Assembly: GCA_945910005.1 (NCBI GenBank)
Contig: OX246739.1
Span: 38,677,598 to 38,741,597, forward strand
Length of the DNA stretch: 64,000 bases
Direction: 5' to 3'
Origin: Isoperla grammatica
Lineage: Eukaryota; Arthropoda; Insecta; Plecoptera; Perlodidae
The notes under the pieces are model-generated. The model ran no database searches. It saw nothing but the letters and a program-made list of their open reading frames with translations, and was not told the DNA's origin. Made by a program: the position numbers and the translations under genes. This document shows, in pieces, positions 24,919-33,900 of this stretch; position 1 is the first letter of the stretch; the number at the start of each line of letters is the position of its first letter.

Positions 24919-27900
24919 TTTTGTTTGCATGTACGGTATTTACTAATTTACACAAGATCAACACATGGTTGGATAATCACATTTTAAAATTATCAGTTTT
25001 TTGGTGAATTTTCTTGGTATGGTAGGCCTACCAGAGAATTCAAAATATAAATTATTGATGGCAATAAATAGTTTTATTTTTGATGAATAGAGTGGAAATA
25101 GAAGCATGTCTCTGTCTCGACTGGTTGACCAGATCCAGTATGATGGCATAATAGCCAAATGTGGCATTTAATAATAAGACTGCTGACTGATATTTGATAT
25201 GGGAAAATATATCTTTCAGGCATTTGACCAATGCAAAATCATTATCAATTGTTGGCAGTAGGCGCCTAGACCTATTTCAGAATTGATCTAGGGGGACCCT
25301 TAGATAGAATTTATCACGCCCCTCTAGATCTTCAATGACAACAATGCACAACAGGGAAAAATACACCTTAACCAAAGATTACTGAGTGAGGGAAGATGTT
25401 TTATCGCCTTGTCAAAATATCTGCGCGAGTTTTGTCAAAATAAGTCATCACAGCACCACTAGATCAAATTCTCACCGCTAGGAGCGCTAGCTCAGCACGT
25501 TTGAACTTCATTGCCGTCTAGCGGGATATATTTGAACTCGGTTCTGGCATCGGAAGAATTCGGCTCGAACACTTCCTTCCCCCGGCGCTGAGAAGGCGCT
25601 GAGTCGAACGACCGAGGATCCCACTCAGTTTTTAACTTTTGGAAGAACGAGCTCTTGCGGTGAGAATTCGAACTACATGTCGGACTTAGAAAATTTTGCT
25701 CAGATACGTGCAGATGAGTTCCCATAAGAGTGAACTATCTTCCCTCACTCAGTAATCTTTGCCTTTACCAAAGATTACTGAGTGGGGAAGATGTTTCATC
25801 GCCTTGTTAAAATATCTGCACGAGTTTTGTCAAAAATTTCTAGTCTCGCCACTAGTTCGAAATCTCACCGCAAGGAGCGCTAGCTCAGCACGTTTGAACT
25901 TCATTGCCGTCTGGCGGGATATATTTGAACTCGGTTCTGGCATCGGAAGAATTCGGCTCGGACGCTTCCTCCGTCGGACATGTCTGACTTAAAAAATTTC
26001 GCTCAGACACGTGCAGACGATTTCCCATAAGAGTGAATTATCTTCCCCACTCAGTAATCTTTGTCTTAGCATAACATTTGGTTTTGTTGAGCATTGTTGT
26101 CATTGATCTATCTAGGACCCTTAGATAGAAGTAATCACGACCATATAGATCAATTCTGAAGATCGTCTATTAGATTATAGTAAATACTATTTGAAAAGGT
26201 GAGGTGGAAATTGCAAGCACTGTTGTATTTATTGTTGTATATTAGGGGAGAAAAAACAATTTCTCTATTATTTATTATAGACAATTTATGTGCATGTTCA
26301 AGAAATTCTGCATCCTAAAATTTGTGTGAAAAGGTTTTATGTTGCGTCAGTCGTATTTTGTAATTGAAAAGTTGTATGCCACTAAAATGATGGTCTGCAC
26401 TGCAATCATGTAACTTTGGTCAATAACGTTGACAATCCGTCATTAAATTCTCCTACAGAGTGTGCTGGCATCATGACTCCATTCTCTAGTTCCCATTTCT
26501 ACGGCATTGCACGGCATTTCTACGGTATTGCAAATATACATTAAAATCATACACAGAGAGCGCTGGTGTCATGACTCCATTAGTTAGTTCCCGTTTTACT
26601 GCTTGAGTGTGTATTGCAACTTTTAACCACGAATTCAGCTATCGTTATTGTGTAGCCAATGAGACTCCAATTCGAAGAAGTTCACAGGAACTAGTCAAAA
26701 TCCAGCAAGCTGTGAGCAACATTGTCAGTCTTTTGTTCTTATTGAAAGCCTGTCAAAATGTATCAAAATGTACACTTTACTGAATAGATCAACAGAGTAA
26801 CTACTCGCAGCATTTATTTATTCTAATGTTCCACTGTGTTCTAGAAGCTATAGTCTGTACTACTTTAGTTTTGTAAAATAAATTTGTTTAAACACTGGCG
26901 TTTCCGCCATTTCTTGGTATCGAAACCCTCAAGAGCGCCCACGATATTCCTGACGATGATATTTTGATTTTACGTCCCATATTTTTGCAACTTTGGCTAA
27001 TTGTCGTCCCCGGGATGAGTGTTCAACGTTGAATAGTGTAACCAAGCTCTACATCATTGCATTCAAGAGCTACGATCATTCAAGCTTACAATTTTCATCG
27101 CTATCGACCAAAGTCACATGATCGCAGTGCAGCTACTGCATTGGTACACAAGAGGTTGGGAATCACTGGTGTAGGCAGAATATGTGCAGCATAGCTTGCC
27201 GGCAACGTAAGCCGGTCTTAGTACTTTTATATTGGCTACTTTTAGAAGGTACTAAAACAGATTGTAGAATTGCAGAACCCAGCTATGGACTGTGCTGTTT
27301 GACATGCAATGCCTTTATTGTTTTAAGTGCTTGTTTTTATTTGCATCCAAGAGACTATAATTTGTCAAGTAGTAAATACTAAAATAGCCTACAGCTCAAA
27401 CAACTAAGCAAAGTGTACCTATGTCTAGGCTACATAGCTAAGAACTACAGTACAAACAAAAATTGTAGGCATATTATGAAGAAAATAATATGACAAATAT
27501 ATGCAATTCAATGTAGATTCAATGTTGCCAAAATAATAATATGCTAAGGAGGTCTACTCAAAGATTGGATGCCTTTTATAATACAGTATTTTTTTGTTAG
27601 TTAGCTTTTGCTTTTTATTTAACTACTGTAGTTAACAAAATATGGTACATGCTATAAATTATACACGCCTAGGAATGTCATCGATTAATTGATTCTGAAT
27701 CGATTCCTTTAAGAATCAAATCCAAATTTGAAGAGTTTCGCGTATTTGTAGGTGAGGGAAGAATGAATGTTCCAAAAGTGAATTTAAAAAGAGAACTAAG
27801 ACTGCTAAACATTCGATTTGAAATTGTTATTTGTACGTGCCGCTTATCAGGATCCTGCCGTGCAACATTCCCACAGTGGTAGCAGCAGGTAGACAGTAAC

Positions 27901-30900
27901 AGTTTCTGGAGGAAGTGGAGTTCAAACTCTCAAAACCTTCTCCTCCCCCCCCCCCCCCCCCCCCCCATTATCATAACATTGCTCTCGGGGTGTTAACACT
28001 TTAGAAATGATGTCAAGAAAAAAGAAATACAAAGTAAAAAAGTAAAGGACACAATTTGTAATTTGTAGAACTTTTTTTATTTTGATGTTTGATTTTGATT
28101 TCGAATAAGAAAGCACATTAGTATAGGACGTGTTAGAAAGCTGGCTCGATCGTTGCTAAGTCCAGGTCCAAGTCCAGATATGACGCTATCAACAACCAGC
28201 AACAAGCAATGAACGGAGGGTACACATTGTTGACGACGTCAAATCTGGACCTAGAACTGGATTTAGCAACGATAGATAGGCGTTCAAACACGTCCTAAGT
28301 ATGCTGCTAGTATTTACTATTTAGATACATTTTTTTAAAGAAAAAAATGGTTGGTATATTATGGTAACCAGTTAACATCACACTTCTAACAATGATTGTC
28401 GAAAAATCACTGTCTGCAGAATCATCAACACCTTCATATTAGCGTAAAAATTATTTATAAAACTTATATGTCAACGTCAATCGACACCAATGTTTGCATA
28501 AATATTATAAGTAAAGCCCACATACCCATATTATATTCTGTACGATTACTGTTTTAGTATCTTTTAAAAATGCCAATATATTTCCATTACATTTAGTGAT
28601 TTGTTTTGAGTATACAATAAGCCTATTGTGCTTTTATGGGTACCCAATATCCCATTGACATTTATTTATGGGCATAAAGTTGACAGTGAATGCCAGCCAA
28701 ATTCTACTATGATTTCTATTAATACAGATTTTTATCTTGTTCTTGGTACAGCATGGCGGGCTGCTGGCAACTAGTGCCCCCATTTGTGTGCAAAATCCAA
28801 ACATTGCTGGCTATAATAGGTTTGTATGTGTGGTAAGACCCAGCATACAAAGAGTATAATAATATATGGGGTAGTTTAATGGAGGTTGAAACAATTCCAT
28901 TTTTAAGATAGGGTTTATATCTGCTTGGTATAGATATACATTATGTTAATGAATCAGACTACTAAATAATTTTCCAATTTTCTGACACAAGCATGAGTTT
29001 TCTAAAATTAATAACAGGTGTCTAGTTGATTTCTTGACTTTCAAACTCAACAAAATCGTAAGCTAACTTCTAAAATGTCATTGTTAGAGATGAATACATT
29101 ATGGGGGGGGAGTTCTGGTAATAAATTGCGCATGGTGACGTAAGTAAAAGCGCACCAGGTAAATCATGGAGGAATCTACCTTTGGCTCATCCGGAGCGTA
29201 ACTTCACAACATAGATTTCCGGTTTGTGTAAGTAACGAGGGGTAGGTATCACGGTTCCATATTTGCTATTACTCCAACTAAATCATATTATTAGGTTCAA
29301 AATCAATTTAATAGTGAATATTTAAACTAAATGTAGTTTGTTGGAGCACATTGTAAGTATTATTTCAAGTGATTTTAAACAGATAGTAAACAGGCAGATG
29401 ATACGTTCCACGCCCAAATTTATTCGTTCTTTAAAATGGATCACAGGGTGGGTATTCCAATTCTCCCCATAGGAATTGGTAGTTATATCGACATCTATCG
29501 CTGCGATTCTTTTCAGGTGTGTTTAATAAGACTTGTCCACAGGTTGCTTTGGTAATAGGCAACATTGTTTTGTTATGTAGCATATAAGCCTTGTGGGTTG
29601 TTTAGAATGTGTCACCTGCAGTGTGTTTCTTGCAGCCGCGTACAAACACGCAGACGGTAAGAAGATTGACGGGCGTCGAGTGTTGGTGGATGTGGAGAGG
29701 GCTCGCACCGTCAAGGGTTGGCTGCCACGTCGGTTGGGTAAGCTACCTTGCGTTATCACAACTACCTTCATCACAATATGGGTCACTTTATGTTTTTCAA
29801 GTCTATGTAATAATAACTATGTTCATTCGGCCCGGCCTCAAATTAAATTAAAAAATGTGTACCATTAATTTCTTGCATGCTGCTTAATGCATGCATGCTG
29901 CATTAATTCTTGCATGTATTTGATGTCTATCGCAAACTGCTGACAACAGTGTAGAGTGCAGTACCGCTACCCCCTTCATGACCCGGTACCATAGAGAGCA
30001 CTTGGGTCATGTAGGTCTACACATCCACATAATTTAAATGTGTGTAGACCTAGTTGTACGTTTGCATTTCACATAAGTGACAACAATGTTGAATCAGTCT
30101 TGAATCAGTCAGTGTCAAGTATAAACAAATGATCCGATACGAAAAACGCGGACGTATATACGGGCATAATATTACCCTTTAACAACAATTATAAAGAATA
30201 TTTTTGAGACGGAAGACACGGATGTACATACGTGGGATTACGTCTTCAAAACTTCAATTTTTCTGGTGGAATATTTGTAAAGAATAATTTTGGCATAGAC
30301 AAACAATTATCACAGTTGAAGGGATAAGGGGCAAATGTGCATATTATGTGCTCAGACTGACGGAAATACTGTCAAAAGCAAGTATATGTGACGAGCAGTG
30401 TGTGAGCAGTGCGACATTATTCAGCAGAATAGGGTTCGGCAACACTCCGCCGAGTGGCAGTAGATTACCCTTTGTTTACTTTTGTTTTGCAAATGTGTGA
30501 CTGTTAAATCTCTTGGAGCTAGGTAAAAACCAACTTGAATTACAGGAGGGGGCCTGGGCGGAACCCGTCGTGGAGGCCCGGACGTGAACATCAAGCACTC
30601 TGGCCGAGAGGACAATGAGCGAGAGAGAGAGCGCTACCGTCTGGAGCGAGAGAGAGAGACAGTGAGGGGAGCGGACCGAGGAGGGGACCGGCCGGAACGG
30701 AGGCGTTCTCGGAGCCGAGACAGAGAACGCGTGGAGCGGGACAAGAGACGCAAGTCCAGAAGCCGCTCGCCCAAGGAACGCAAGCGCAGACGCAGCCGCG
30801 ACCGTGTCAAGGTTAGCCCTTACCTATTGTCTTACTGCTTGTTTACCATACGTACACTCAAAAACGCAGAGCTTTTCACATTTCTTGTAGAATGCAGACT

Positions 30901-33900
30901 ACCGTTTTTGGTTTAACCAAATTTTCCCTGTTGTGGACGGGCATGGGTTTTCTACGATCCCGATTAAAATGCCGTTCCAGATGCCGACCCCCAAAACTAT
31001 AAAAACATGTCAACTTCCAAGGCAAACAACTCAGTAACTATGGAAACCTTTTGATTTAACAAACCACCATCTATAGGCACCGTGTTTGGCCACTGAGCGC
31101 GCTAGTGAGATCGATTGAAGCGCTCATGTGTCAGACTGGCGCACTTCGGTTATGAAAACATTGCACGGTAGCAATGGAAAACCACGCGGGAGGTACGAAG
31201 TGTATCGTCATTAAATACGGATGTAATAAAATAAATCCAGGCTACGAGGCAAAGCAATCTTTTATTGAAGGGCAAGGATTATTTAAATCTGGCCATGTTT
31301 TTGATTTACGGAAACTCGAGATGGTGTGGTTAATTTTATAAAGTCGAAAGTGGTCAGGCAGATGTCAGTGAGTTTGACGCCCTATGATAAAATTGAAGTA
31401 AGTATTGTATATTTTATTTTACGTGTTGTGGTTTATACCTAGTAGGACTCTTTTAAGTACGCAATTGAAAGTTTGGTATACTGAAAGAAAAATCATTGTT
31501 GCATTCTTTGGACAGAACGGGCCCAACATATGCCTAGCATTGCTAGCATATGGGTAGGCCTAGGCTAGGCTCGTAAACTTGTAAAAGTGAATGCTTATCG
31601 ATGTATTTTGGTACCGATTTGTGCAGCCAACAATACAACTACCCTTGTTGCCACTTCTCGCTACCCTTTCAGCCATAACTAATAAATAGAGATGCAAGTT
31701 TTTCGCAATGCACGATAAAACGAAAAGTGTAACAAAACACTCAATAGTGCTGGTTTCAACATTTCTTTACGTTATGCGTCACTGAGATTCAGATTCAAAT
31801 CGCGAAATAACACCATAAAATGCTTATAAAACGAATTATGAGGTTATTGCGATATAACACCATAATTGCCACTTTATAGCAAAATAACACCATTATTAAC
31901 AGTAATTCGTAATTTTGTATTCCCTTACATTTAAATCTTCACAAGAATTACGAGATAAAAAGCGAAAATAAGCAGTCTGCATCATCACCACTTACTTATC
32001 TGCAGTCTAATCTTTCTTTATGTATATACATTTAGGGCCATACACATATAATAGTTTAGAAAATGTAACCTTTTTTAGTTTTATCAATGATTTTATGTAA
32101 AAACATGATTTTTGATTAAAAAACCAATAACACCACAAAACACCATAATTCTCAATTTCTCAAACGAAAAGTGAAGAAAAATAAAACCATTTTCTTGCAT
32201 CTCTACTAATAAATAATAATGTATCATACAATTACGCAACAATTATTGGAAGAAACAATCTCAATTACATGTAAACGCCATTTAATGACAGCTGGTAGGC
32301 CGAGGCGTGATCTTGTTTTGTTTCTTTCCTCTCCGAACTGCAAAGTTCTGCCGCTGCACGCGCTGTATGTACTAACGCACGGTGCCTATAGGTCTGTTCG
32401 TTCTGTCTATGTGCGAATGTGCGACAGTACCACAAAAGCGTTCGGTCTATGGGAGCAGGCGCTTTGGTAGTAAGTCGGCGCTACTACAAAAGTGTTCGAT
32501 TACGAAATGGTAGCTGCTACAACTCTACTGAAAGTGCTCCTACTCGAGAGGTGGAGCGCTTTCAGTAAAGTTGTAGCAGGTTGCAAAATGGTGCGTAATA
32601 ATAATTATGGATTAATTGAGGCCTAAATATGGATGGAGAAGTGTGCAAGATTGCTTGGGGAGAGAATGGCCGAGAAATAGTGGATGGGCATTACATATTT
32701 GATAGTGCATGTGAGTTTAATGCTTAGTAGGTAGTATACATTTTAAATTCATATAAATGGTGTTTTCTACACTCTAGGCCTAGGCCTAGTGGATTGTCCC
32801 AAACCTCTCACTAATGGCCTAGGCCCTACTGTAAATAACAATTACTCTTGCCTTTTGAGTTTAATAGTGTGATACTTGGCCTGCAGGGGCTTATTAATAT
32901 TATTATTCTATGAAAAATTCTATTCAGTAGCTCGAGGTTGATACTGGTATCTCAAGGTAATTAAGAATTAATTTGCCGCGCAACAAAATCTGCTGCAAGA
33001 CCATTTGTTTTTATAAACTACTCCAATGAACTACCAACTCCTATGACGTCATATGCCTTTGCGCCAACTCACCTCCTGCAGCGCGACTGCTACTACAGAA
33101 CGAACAACAGACCTTATGTATGGTGTGCACTGCCTGTGTGATGCTAACATACCTTACTTCAAGGTCAACTTGATCTCTACCTAGTGGAGGCTCGTCAAAC
33201 TCCCAAGTCAGGTCGTCGCAAGAGATCCAGAATCACCATTTTGTTGCCCACTACAAAAACAGCTTTTATAAATAAATATAAATGCATGTAAAGTAACACA
33301 TACAAAAACAGCTTTTATAAATGAATATTATGATATAATGAATAATATGATCTATGGTATGTAGATCATGTAAACTAACACATAACACATAAAAGACTAC
33401 TACTACTATAAATAAGACATTTTAACAGAATGTAATCATTAAAAGCTTTAAAATGTTGTGTTTTTAGAGCATAAGTTATTTTGACAAATTATTTCTTTTG
33501 TTTTAACATAGTGGAACAGACTGCGACAACCTAACTTGGGAGTTTGACCATGTTTAATAGTAACTTCGTTACTGGACCTGAATCAACTAACAAATCAACA
33601 TACCAATGAAATAGCCACGGAAGAAGGCGGTGGGCAACTATCCCTTACGGCTGTGCGGGCATGGTTTTTCCGTTTTCTAAAATATGTACAACGTGTACCT
33701 AGTTAGGCTTGGAAATTGAAACCAGAACTTCTGAAAGTTACAAAATTATTTTTTTCGTAATTTTGATTGTACCGGTACCATAGATATTGCTAGATGTACG
33801 CCGCTTCATTCAAAACATAACTTCGCCCAGAAATACACATTTGTGATAGCCAACTTTTATTGTAGTTAATGTACATACTTTGTTCTAGGACGTGAGGAAT

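Larger units (their letters stand above)
19774..29635 (+). other. SNRNP70 intron 5, transposon-rich
   Basis: This 9.9-kb intron carries a (TA)n tract and inverted repeat at 20475-20692, nested hAT elements (23343-24411), a 2.6-kb hAT-like element (24601-27168) with internal tandem MITEs, and a small MITE at 28124-28297. No additional conserved exon was recognised. Confidence 0.6.
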
